In this document: positions 1 through 8,775 of the stretch, piece by piece
Numbering within the stretch: position 1 is the stretch's first letter
How the letters are laid out: each line of letters opens with the position of its first letter
NCBI GenBank assembly: GCA_039812545.1
Contig: JBDIAR010000126.1
Location: 1 to 10,268, forward strand
Length of the DNA stretch: 10,268 nucleotides
From: JBDIAR01 sp039812545
Lineage (GTDB): Bacteria; Actinomycetota; Actinomycetes; Actinomycetales; Dermatophilaceae
Direction of reading: 5' to 3'
The notes under the pieces: generated by a model
Told to the model about the DNA's origin: nothing
The model's input: only the letters and a program-made list of their open reading frames with translations
Database searches by the model: none
Translations under genes and position numbers: made by a program

Positions 1-917
1 CGCTTGTCGGCCATCGAGAGCAGCCGCCGGATCCGGCCGGCCACCGCGTCCTTGGTCATCGGCGGGTCGGCCAGCTGGCCGAGTTCCTCGAGGGAGGCCT
101 GTTTGTGTTCCAGGCGAAGGCGACCGGCTTCGCGCAGATGGTCGGGGGCGTCGTCGCCGAGGATCTCCAGGGCGCGTTCGACCCGGGCGCCGGCGGCGAC
201 CGCGGCCCGGGCGGAGCGGCGCAGATTGGCGTCGTCGAAGTTGGCGAGCCGGTTGGCGGTGGCCCGTACCTCGCGGCGCAACCGGCGCTCCTCCCAGCCG
301 AGAACCGCGTCGTGGGCGCCGATCCGGGTCAGCATGGCGCCGATGGCCTCGCCGTCGCGGATGACGACCCGATCCACGCCGCGGACCTCTCGGGCCTTGG
401 CGGAGATGCTGAGTCGACGGGCCGCCCCGACCAGCGCCAGTGCCGCCTCGGGTCCGGGGCAGGTGATCTCCAGGGCACAGGACCGGCCCGGCTCGGTCAA
501 CGAACCGTGCGCGAGGAAGGCCCCGCGCCAGGCGGCCTCGGCATCGCACGCGGAACCGCTGACCACCTTGGGCGGCAGGCCGCGGACCGGACGGCCCCGG
601 GCGTCGATCAGCCCGGTCTGTCGGGCCAGCGCCGCGCCGTCCTGGACGACGCGAACGAGGTACCGACTACCGCGCCGCAGCCCCCCGGGGCTGACCACGA
701 TGAGTTCGCTGCGTTGCCCGTAGACCTCCGCGATCGCCCGCCGCAGTCGTCGTGCGGCCTGGGCGGTATCGAGTTCGGCTTCGACGACGATTTGTCCCCC
801 GACGATGTGCAGCCCCCCGGCGAATCGCAGCAGCGCGGAGACCTCCGCTTTGCGGCAGCAGGGCTTGGTCACCTCGAGTCGGGACAGTTCGTCCTTGACC
901 CGTGACGTCATAGCCAT
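1..917 (-). CDS. whiA: WhiA, sporulation/cell-division transcription regulator (C-terminus cut by window edge)
   Basis: DNA-binding regulator of the WhiA family. In Streptomyces WhiA works with WhiB to switch on division and sporulation genes; in other Gram-positives it affects division and chromosome segregation. The frame gives 305 residues before the left edge. It opens MAMTSRVKDELSRLEVTKPCC, close to the N-terminus I recall for actinobacterial WhiA. Residues about 1-200 correspond to the LAGLIDADG-homing-endonuclease-like domain (KAEVSALLRFAGGLH at 23-37, EAELDTAQAARRLRR at 46-60). Residues about 215-305 correspond to the helix-turn-helix domain (NFDDANLRRS at 226-235, LADPPMTKDAVAGRIRRLL at 282-300). 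Roughly 20 C-terminal residues are missing beyond the edge. The start is the ATG at 917-915; a second ATG lies two codons in. No strong Shine-Dalgarno is visible, only a GGTGG about 13 nt upstream. It follows yvcK after a 92-bp gap containing two inverted repeats, so it may have its own control as well as read-through. Identification is by recognition of family motifs. Confidence 0.95.
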   Translation of the reverse strand, partial: MAMTSRVKDELSRLEVTKPCCRKAEVSALLRFAGGLHIVGGQIVVEAELDTAQAARRLRRAIAEVYGQRSELIVVSPGGLRRGSRYLVRVVQDGAALARQTGLIDARGRPVRGLPPKVVSGSACDAEAAWRGAFLAHGSLTEPGRSCALEITCPGPEAALALVGAARRLSISAKAREVRGVDRVVIRDGEAIGAMLTRIGAHDAVLGWEERRLRREVRATANRLANFDDANLRRSARAAVAAGARVERALEILGDDAPDHLREAGRLRLEHKQASLEELGQLADPPMTKDAVAGRIRRLLSMADK

Positions 918-920
918 GCG

Positions 921-932
921 GGCAATCTTGCC
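921..932. repeat. short inverted repeat just upstream of the whiA start
   Basis: GGCAA and TTGCC (5 bp arms, 2-nt centre) lie 3 nt upstream of the whiA ATG. In the mRNA this could form only a tight hairpin, so as a DNA operator half-site pair it is the more plausible reading. Function unknown; it may be chance. Confidence 0.4.
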
Positions 933-935
933 ACC

Positions 936-952
936 CACGAAGGGGGTTCGTG
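936..952. repeat. inverted repeat in the yvcK-whiA gap (possible hairpin or operator)
   Basis: CACGAA and TTCGTG are perfect 6-bp arms around a GGGGG centre (plus-strand view), 18 nt upstream of the whiA start. There is no T-run on the whiA side, so it is not a canonical intrinsic terminator. It could be an attenuating hairpin in the leader or a protein-binding site. I see no GACAC word of the kind reported for WhiA binding beside it. Confidence 0.45.
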
Positions 953-1009
953 ACGTTGTGGGGAAGTCTGATCGGTGGAGAGGTACGGCTGAGGTGACGC
1001 TTCGAGGCG

Positions 1010-1948
1010 TTACGCGATGATGTCGCGGTAGGCCGCGGCGAGCCGGAACGGGTCGTGCACGCCGCGTCGGTCGCGCATGGACAGCGGCTGGACGTGCAAC
1101 TGTGCGCCGACCGAGGCCGCGGCCCGCCGCATCCGGTCCTCGTCGTCCAGGACTTCGGGATCCACCAGGACGGCGTCGAGCCTCAGCCCGGGGGCGTGCG
1201 AGCGCAGCGAGTCGATGTGATCCTCCGCGGTGAAGCCCTCGGTCTCGCCCTTGTGGATGTCCAGGTTGATGTTGAGCAGCTTGCGCGCCCGGGTTTCGAC
1301 GAGGGCGTCGTGGACGTCGGGCACCATCACGTGGGGCATCACCGACGTGAACCACGAACCCGGGCCCAGCATCACCCAATCGGCGTCCCGAATCGCCTGG
1401 ACCGTCTCGGTGCAGACCCGGGGACAGGTGGGCACGATCCCGACCGATTGGACCGTCCCGAGCGACGCGGCCACGTGGTGCTGACCGCGCACGAAACTGA
1501 CGTCGTCCGGGCGAGCGGGATCGTGCCCGCGGATCTCGGCGATGATCTCCAGCGGTTCGGCGGCCATCGGCAGGACCCGCCCGCGCGCGCCGAGCAGCCG
1601 GCCGACGAGGTCCAGCCCGGCGACCGTGTCCCCCAGTCGCTCCCAGACCGCGACGATGAGCAGGTTGCCGAGCGCATGGCCGCCGAGCGGCCCGTCGCCG
1701 GCGAACCGCAGTTGCAGGACGTCCCGCCAGGTATGCCCCCAGTCACTCTCTCCGCAGAGCGCCGACAGCGCCATCCGCAGATCGCCCGGCGGCAGGACGT
1801 CGAACTCGTTGCGCAACCGACCGCTGGAACCCCCGTCGTCGGCCACCGTCACGACCGCGCAGAGGTCGTCGGTGATCAACCGGGCCGCCGACAACGAGGC
1901 CGCCAGCCCGTGTCCCCCACCCAGGCAGACGATCCGCGGCGAGATCAC
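1010..1948 (-). CDS. yvcK: YvcK/CofD-family gluconeogenesis and cell-envelope factor
   Basis: Member of the YvcK (CuvA in mycobacteria) branch of the CofD-like superfamily. Characterised members bind UDP-sugars and are needed for gluconeogenic growth, cell shape and correct peptidoglycan synthesis; the enzymatic activity is not settled. The product is 312 residues, normal for the family. Visible motifs are the N-terminal glycine-rich loop CLGGGHGL (8-15), ADDGGSSGRLR (36-46), PPGDLRMAL (53-61), then GHALGNLLI, MLGPGSWFTSVMPH and LDIHKGETEGFT, all family signatures. The GTG start (1948-1946) shares the tetranucleotide GTGA with the rapZ stop, a 4-bp overlap typical of translational coupling, and puts the glycine loop nine residues from the N-terminus as expected. 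The frame stays open upstream, but that stretch only runs through rapZ. Cytoplasmic. Likely co-transcribed with rapZ upstream and possibly whiA downstream. Confidence 0.95.
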   Translation of the reverse strand: MISPRIVCLGGGHGLAASLSAARLITDDLCAVVTVADDGGSSGRLRNEFDVLPPGDLRMALSALCGESDWGHTWRDVLQLRFAGDGPLGGHALGNLLIVAVWERLGDTVAGLDLVGRLLGARGRVLPMAAEPLEIIAEIRGHDPARPDDVSFVRGQHHVAASLGTVQSVGIVPTCPRVCTETVQAIRDADWVMLGPGSWFTSVMPHVMVPDVHDALVETRARKLLNINLDIHKGETEGFTAEDHIDSLRSHAPGLRLDAVLVDPEVLDDEDRMRRAAASVGAQLHVQPLSMRDRRGVHDPFRLAAAYRDIIA

Positions 1949-2901
1949 TCGCGCCCCAAGTCCCGGTGGACCAGGAAGGTGTCGACCCGCGGGGCCGCCA
2001 AGGTCGTCGCGAGCCGTTGCGCCACGGCGACCGACCGGTGCTTGCCACCGGTACAGCCCACCGCCAGCGTCGCATACTTGCGTCCCTCGCTCAGGTAGCC
2101 CTCGATGACCGGCACCATGAGGGCATCGACCCGCTCGACGAACTCTTGCGCACCGGGCTGCTCCAGCACGTATGCCGACACCTCCTGGCTCTGGCCCGTC
2201 TTGGCGCGCAATTCGGGGACCCAGAACGGGTTCGGCAGGAACCGCATGTCGAAGACGATGTCGGCGTCCAACGGCAGGCCGTACTTGAAACCGAACGACA
2301 TGACCGCCAGGCGCAACACCGGTCGGGTCGTCCCGGCGAACATCGAGGCGACCTTGGCACTGAGCTGGTGGACGTTCAGCCCGGAACTGTCGATGACGAT
2401 GTCCGCCTCGGACCGCAGGTCGAGCAACATCGCCCGCTCCCGGGTGATCCCGTCGAGCAACCGCCCGCCGTCCTGCAACGGGTGGGGCCGGCGGACACTC
2501 TCGAACCGGCGCACCAGTTCCTCGTCGGTGGCGTCCAGGAAGACCATCGTCGGCCGGACCCCGGCGCGATGCATCTTCTCGCGTTCGGCCGCGAACTTCT
2601 CGAAGAACCACCGGCCGCGCACGTCGACGACGGCGGCGGTCTTGATCACCCGGTCCGGGTACTTCACCTGGGCCTCGGCGGTCAGCCGCAGCAGATGGAC
2701 GATGAGCTGGGGCGGGAGGTTGTCCACGACGTACCAGCCCAGATCCTCCAGGACATTGGCGGTCGTCGAGCGACCCGCGCCACTCATCCCGGTGAGAATG
2801 ATCATCTGCGAATGCTCCAGGTCGTTCTGGTCGTTCAGGCCGTTCAGGCCGTTGACGCCGTTGAGGTCGCCCAACTCGCTCTGCTCGCTCATCTCCGCCA
2901 T
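1945..2901 (-). CDS. rapZ: RapZ/YvcJ-family P-loop nucleotide-binding protein
   Basis: P-loop NTP-binding protein of the RapZ (YvcJ) family. In E. coli RapZ is an RNA-binding adaptor that senses glucosamine-6-phosphate and directs decay of the GlmZ sRNA; in actinobacteria the partner is not established. The product is 318 residues. The Walker A is GMSGAGRS (38-45), with Arg in place of the canonical Lys, a change I recall as usual in actinobacterial members. It is followed by YVVDNLPP (57-64), VVDVRG (91-96), and the C-terminal-domain signatures MSFGFKYGLP, DMRFLPNP and GCTGGKHRSVAV. The first 30 or so residues are a low-complexity Asn/Leu/Gly/Asp extension encoded by a 9-bp tandem repeat. 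The ATG at 2901 is chosen because GGGAAGG lies 4 nt upstream; an ATG three codons later (2892) is possible, and reading further upstream would run into the uvrC gap. uvrC ends 70 bp upstream and yvcK overlaps the stop. Confidence 0.95.
   Translation of the reverse strand: MAEMSEQSELGDLNGVNGLNGLNDQNDLEHSQMIILTGMSGAGRSTTANVLEDLGWYVVDNLPPQLIVHLLRLTAEAQVKYPDRVIKTAAVVDVRGRWFFEKFAAEREKMHRAGVRPTMVFLDATDEELVRRFESVRRPHPLQDGGRLLDGITRERAMLLDLRSEADIVIDSSGLNVHQLSAKVASMFAGTTRPVLRLAVMSFGFKYGLPLDADIVFDMRFLPNPFWVPELRAKTGQSQEVSAYVLEQPGAQEFVERVDALMVPVIEGYLSEGRKYATLAVGCTGGKHRSVAVAQRLATTLAAPRVDTFLVHRDLGRE
2824..2868. repeat. 9-bp in-frame minisatellite in the 5' part of rapZ
   Basis: Five consecutive 9-bp units (plus strand: gttctggtc, gttcaggcc, gttcaggcc, gttgacgcc, gttgaggtc), two of them identical. 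Read on the coding strand they give an Asn-Gly-Leu/Asn-Asp-type low-complexity stretch just before the Walker A motif. Unit length is a multiple of 3, so copy-number change would keep the frame. Confidence 0.85.
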
Positions 2902-2905
2902 GCCG

Positions 2906-2912
2906 CCTTCCC
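2906..2912 (-). promoter_or_regulatory. ribosome binding site of rapZ
   Basis: GGGAAGG on the minus strand, 4 nt before the ATG at 2901. It decides in favour of this start over the ATG at 2892, for which the spacing would be 13 nt. Confidence 0.6.
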
Positions 2913-2971
2913 GTCGAAACGCCGCGCCCCGGTGGCGAGCCGGACAGGAGTCGCTCCCCGACCCACCCCGG

Positions 2972-4939
2972 TCACCCGACCTCACCGGTCGTCACGTTGA
3001 CGACGGGAGTGCGGGTCGCCGTGTCCTTGGCGAGTTCTGACACGATTGTCTCAGCGAGGACCGGACCTATTCCACCGACGGCGCCGACCTGCTCAGCGGT
3101 GGCCGCCCGTAGTGCCTTGACGGTGCCGAAGGCGGCGAGCAGGGCCTTGCGCCGGGCGGGTCCCACACCCGGTATGCCGTCCAGCACCGAGGTCGTCATC
3201 GCCGTCGAGCGGCGCTGCCGGTGATAGGAGACGGCGAACCGGTGGGCCTCGTCGCGGGCCCGCTGCAGCAGGTACAGCCCCTCACTGGTGCGTTGCAGCA
3301 CGACGGGGAACTCCTCGCCCGGCAACCACACCTCCTCCAGCCGCTTGGCCAGGCCGATGACGTCGACCCCGCGGACGCCCAGGTCGTCGAGCACGGCGCG
3401 GGCGGCGTTGACCTGGGGCGCTCCGCCGTCGACGACGACGAGGTTGGGAGGGTAGGCGAATCGTCGACCCTTGCGCGCCGGCTCCGGGGGTTCGAGCCCC
3501 GGGGGTTCGGCCCCGGGTGGCACTAAGGTGCGGTCCGGCATACCGTCCTCCAGCAGCCGGGTGAAGCGGCGGGTCAGCACCTCGGCCATCGCCCCCACGT
3601 CGTCGGTCGCGCTGCGGATCGCGAAGTGGCGGTACTCGCGCTTGGCGGGCAGTCCGTCCTCGAAGACGACCATCGAAGCGACCATGTTGGTGCCCTGGAC
3701 GTGGCTGATGTCGAAGCACTCGATCCGCAGCGGCGCCTCGTCGAGATCGAGGTCCCGCTGGAGGTCGGCGAGCGCCTGGCTGCGTTTGGTGAGGTCGCCG
3801 GACCGGGCGAGCTTGTGCCGGGTCAACGCCTGGGTGGCGTTACGGTATGCCGTGTCCTGCAGGGTGCGCTTGTCGCCGCGGCGGGGTACGCGGATGTCGA
3901 CCCGCGCTCCGCGCAGCCCCGTCAGCCACTCGGTGATCAGGTCGACGTCCTCCGGCAGGGCGGGAACCAGGATCTCGCGGGGCACGGCCTCGGCGACGGC
4001 GGACCCGTAGACCTGTTCGAGCAGGCGGGCGACCAGTCCGGCACTTGTGGCGGTGTCCTCACCGGCCCGCTCGACGACCCACCCCCGCTGCCCGCGGATC
4101 CGGCCGCCGCGGACGTGGAAGACCTGGGCGGCGGCCTCCAGGTCGTCTTCGGCCATCGCGAAGACATCGGCGTCCGTGGCGTCGGCGAACACCACCGCCT
4201 GCTTCTCAAGTGCCCGGGAGACCGCACCGAGGTCGTCGCGCAACCGCGCGGCGCGCTCGAACTCGAGCTCCGCCGCCGCCTCCTTCATCTCGCGCTGGAG
4301 TCGCTTGACGAAGGTGCCGGTGCTGCCGGCCATGAAGTCGCAGAAGTCCTCGGCGATCCGGCGATGCTCCTCGGCGGTGACCCGGCCGACACACGGGGCG
4401 CTGCACTTGTCGATGTAACCGAGCAGACACGGCCGGCCACTGGCCGCGGCCCGCTTGAACACGCCGGCCGAACAGGTCCGCAGCGGAAAGACCCGCAGCA
4501 ACAGATCGAGCGTTTCCCGGATCGCCCAGGCATGCCCGTACGGGCCGAAGTACCGGACCCCCTTGCGCTTGTTGCCGCGCATCACCTGCGCCCGCGGATA
4601 GGTCTCGTCCATCGTCACCGCGAGGAACGGATAGGACTTGTCGTCCCGGTACTTCACATTGAACCGCGGGTCGAACTCCTTGATCCACGAGTACTCCAGT
4701 TGCAGCGCCTCGACCTCGGTGCGGACCACGGTCCACTCCACCGAGGCGGCGGTGGTCACCATCGTGGCCGTGCGCGGGTGCAGGGCGCTGAGATCCTGGA
4801 AGTACGACGACAGCCGGGAGCGCAGCGACTTGGCCTTGCCGACGTAGATCACCCGGCCGTGGGCGTCCCGGAACTGGTAGACGCCGGGATCGGTCGGGAT
4901 CGACCCCAGCGCGGGACGATAGGTCGAGGGGTCAGCCAA
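2972..4939 (-). CDS. uvrC: UvrC, excinuclease ABC subunit C
   Basis: Dual-incision nuclease of nucleotide excision repair: it joins the UvrB-DNA complex and cuts 3' then 5' of the lesion. The product is 655 residues, normal length for actinobacteria. Domains: GIY-YIG nuclease (about 15-95; GVY at 19-21, IYVGKAKSLRSRL at 31-43); a four-cysteine cluster C156, C171, C179, C183 matching the proposed Fe-S site; UVR UvrB-binding helix (about 207-242, ELEFERAARLRDDL); RNase H-like domain with D410 (FDISH), D504 (VVDGG) and H573 (SYHRQRR) as the likely catalytic triad; and tandem helix-hairpin-helix (GIPGVGPARRKALL at 588-601, VGGIGPVL). A Pro-rich insert with PPG repeats sits at about 474-490. The start is TTG at 4939: the product then begins MADPSTYRP like its relatives, and no ATG occurs in frame before residue 60. 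The first 8 bases overlap the Rieske gene's end and no Shine-Dalgarno is evident, so translation is probably coupled. Confidence 0.97.
   Translation of the reverse strand: MADPSTYRPALGSIPTDPGVYQFRDAHGRVIYVGKAKSLRSRLSSYFQDLSALHPRTATMVTTAASVEWTVVRTEVEALQLEYSWIKEFDPRFNVKYRDDKSYPFLAVTMDETYPRAQVMRGNKRKGVRYFGPYGHAWAIRETLDLLLRVFPLRTCSAGVFKRAAASGRPCLLGYIDKCSAPCVGRVTAEEHRRIAEDFCDFMAGSTGTFVKRLQREMKEAAAELEFERAARLRDDLGAVSRALEKQAVVFADATDADVFAMAEDDLEAAAQVFHVRGGRIRGQRGWVVERAGEDTATSAGLVARLLEQVYGSAVAEAVPREILVPALPEDVDLITEWLTGLRGARVDIRVPRRGDKRTLQDTAYRNATQALTRHKLARSGDLTKRSQALADLQRDLDLDEAPLRIECFDISHVQGTNMVASMVVFEDGLPAKREYRHFAIRSATDDVGAMAEVLTRRFTRLLEDGMPDRTLVPPGAEPPGLEPPEPARKGRRFAYPPNLVVVDGGAPQVNAARAVLDDLGVRGVDVIGLAKRLEEVWLPGEEFPVVLQRTSEGLYLLQRARDEAHRFAVSYHRQRRSTAMTTSVLDGIPGVGPARRKALLAAFGTVKALRAATAEQVGAVGGIGPVLAETIVSELAKDTATRTPVVNVTTGEVG
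3484..3513. repeat. 15-bp direct repeat in uvrC encoding the Pro-rich insert
   Basis: Two 15-bp units, CCGGGGGTTCGAGCC and CCGGGGGTTCGGCCC, abut, and a third partial unit (CGGGTGG) follows. They encode the EPPG-type repeat of the UvrC linker before VVDGG. Each unit is also self-complementary (GGGG TTCGAG CCCC), which may favour slippage. Confidence 0.7.
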
Positions 4940-5414
4940 CGACGACGTTCGAGCCGGAGACGCTCGCCTTGAGTTTGGCCAATCCGCTCGGCGCCGGCCC
5001 GCTCTTCCGGTCGCCGGACGCCGCGTCGAAGACGCTGTTGTGGCAGGGGCAGGTGATCGAGCCGTCGGCCACCTTGGACACCAGGCAGCCGTCGTGCGGG
5101 CAGACCGCGGAGAACGCGGCGAACGTACCGGACTCGGGCTGGGTCACGACGATCTTCTGGTCGGCGAGAATCGTGCCGCCACCGACGGGAACGTCGGCGA
5201 CCGGGACGCTCACCTGGGAGCTTCCCGCGCCGGGCGTCGCCGTGCTCGTCGCCTTTGTCGTCGACGAACCGGTCGATTTCGGCAGGTCGGTCGCGCTGCC
5301 GCTGCACGCCGCGACCCCGACGGCGATGCCGCCGGCGCCGAACGCGAGAGCTCCGCGACGACTGACCTCCGAGGCGACCGTCTGTTCCGGCCGCTCCTGG
5401 CTGCTGTATGCCAT
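4932..5414 (-). CDS. Tat-exported Rieske [2Fe-2S] lipoprotein
   Basis: Small Rieske iron-sulfur protein of 160 residues, predicted to be exported folded and anchored to the outer face of the membrane. The N-terminus carries a twin-arginine signal (SRRGALAF, 18-25), a hydrophobic Gly/Ala stretch, and a lipobox-like VAAC ending at C37. A Ser/Thr/Ala-rich linker (about 38-67) leads to the Rieske fold. Box I is CPHDGC (105-110) and box II is CPCHNS (122-127), giving cluster ligands C105, H107, C122, H125 and a probable disulfide C110-C124. The electron-transfer partner is unknown; no cytochrome bc or oxygenase partner is in the window, so it is not called QcrA. The ATG at 5414 is fixed by a strong GGAAGGAG 7 nt upstream. 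It lies 38 bp after uvrA and overlaps the uvrC start by 8 bp, so it is embedded in the repair operon. Whether it has a role in repair is unknown; an [Fe-S] redox or damage-linked role is only a guess. Confidence 0.92.
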   Translation of the reverse strand: MAYSSQERPEQTVASEVSRRGALAFGAGGIAVGVAACSGSATDLPKSTGSSTTKATSTATPGAGSSQVSVPVADVPVGGGTILADQKIVVTQPESGTFAAFSAVCPHDGCLVSKVADGSITCPCHNSVFDAASGDRKSGPAPSGLAKLKASVSGSNVVVG

Positions 5415-5421
5415 GTGTCCG

Positions 5422-5429
5422 CTCCTTCC
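5422..5429 (-). promoter_or_regulatory. ribosome binding site of the Rieske gene
   Basis: GGAAGGAG on the minus strand, 7 nt before the ATG at 5414. It is the strongest Shine-Dalgarno in the window and settles the start. Confidence 0.8.
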
Positions 5430-5452
5430 AGCGGTGTGTGGATGCTCGCTCG

Positions 5453-8617
<3,165 letters not shown>

Positions 8618-8624
8618 GGGCCCA

Positions 8625-8647
8625 AGCCTAAGCGGCGCCACTGACAG
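8625..8647 (-). promoter_or_regulatory. RecA-NDp/PafBC-type DNA-damage promoter of uvrA
   Basis: On the minus strand the sequence is CTGTCAGTG, then exactly 8 nt, then TAGGCT. The mycobacterial RecA-independent damage promoter (RecA-NDp, activated by PafBC) has the consensus tTGTCRGTG-N8-TAnnnT. Only the weakly conserved first base differs. The -10 hexamer ends 7 nt before the GTG start of uvrA, so transcription would begin at or next to the start codon, giving a leaderless mRNA. No LexA-type GAAC-N4-GTTC box was seen nearby. Confidence 0.85.
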
Positions 8648-8657
8648 TCGCCTTCCA

Positions 8658-8686
8658 GCACGTCCCCCCGGGGGGATCCGACGTGC
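8658..8686. repeat. nested palindrome upstream of the uvrA promoter
   Basis: Perfect 7-bp arms GCACGTC (8658-8664) and GACGTGC (8680-8686) enclose a run of six C followed by six G (8664-8675), itself a palindrome. It lies between the protease terminator hairpin and the -35 region of the uvrA promoter. It may be an operator, a second hairpin behind the terminator, or chance in GC-rich DNA; no binding protein can be named. Confidence 0.5.
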
Positions 8687-8694
8687 CCGGGACG

Positions 8695-8734
8695 CCCGTA
8701 TGCCGCCCACTTCGGTGAGTGGACGGCATACGGG
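8695..8734 (-). terminator. strong hairpin terminator after the S8 protease gene
   Basis: CCCGTATGCCG (8695-8705) pairs perfectly with CGGCATACGGG (8724-8734). After one C/A mismatch a further 5-bp stem (CCACT/AGTGG) closes on a 6-nt loop, giving a 17-position stem with one mismatch. It sits 42 bp after the restored protease stop. There is no U-tract, which is common for actinobacterial terminators. Both arms contain the heptamer that is over-represented in this window. Confidence 0.8.
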
Positions 8735-8775
8735 ATGCTACGGCTGGGTCGCGCGTGCTGTGCGCACCCGGATTG

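Noticed and set aside
1055..2098. Long plus-strand open frame opposite yvcK
   Set aside because: Antisense shadow in GC-rich DNA: Arg/Pro/Gly-rich product with no family motifs, wholly opposite the clear YvcK frame.
1949..2611. N-terminal extension of YvcK through the open frame upstream
   Set aside because: That stretch is the out-of-frame shadow of rapZ; the GTG at 1948 places the glycine loop as in the family.
2902..2985. N-terminal extension of RapZ to an upstream start at 2985
   Set aside because: It would overlap the end of uvrC, has no recognisable RapZ sequence, and the RBS fits the ATG at 2901.
3486..3500. GGGGGTTCGAGCCCC resembles a tRNA T-arm (possible tRNA or att site)
   Set aside because: It lies in the uvrC coding frame as part of a 15-bp repeat, with no acceptor, D or anticodon arms around it.
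3626..4972. Long plus-strand open frame (about 450 codons) opposite uvrC
   Set aside because: Antisense of a well-conserved gene; low-complexity composition and no recognisable domain.
8618..8775. LexA SOS box upstream of uvrA
   Set aside because: No GAAC-N4-GTTC-like palindrome found by eye; the damage promoter seen is of the RecA-NDp class.
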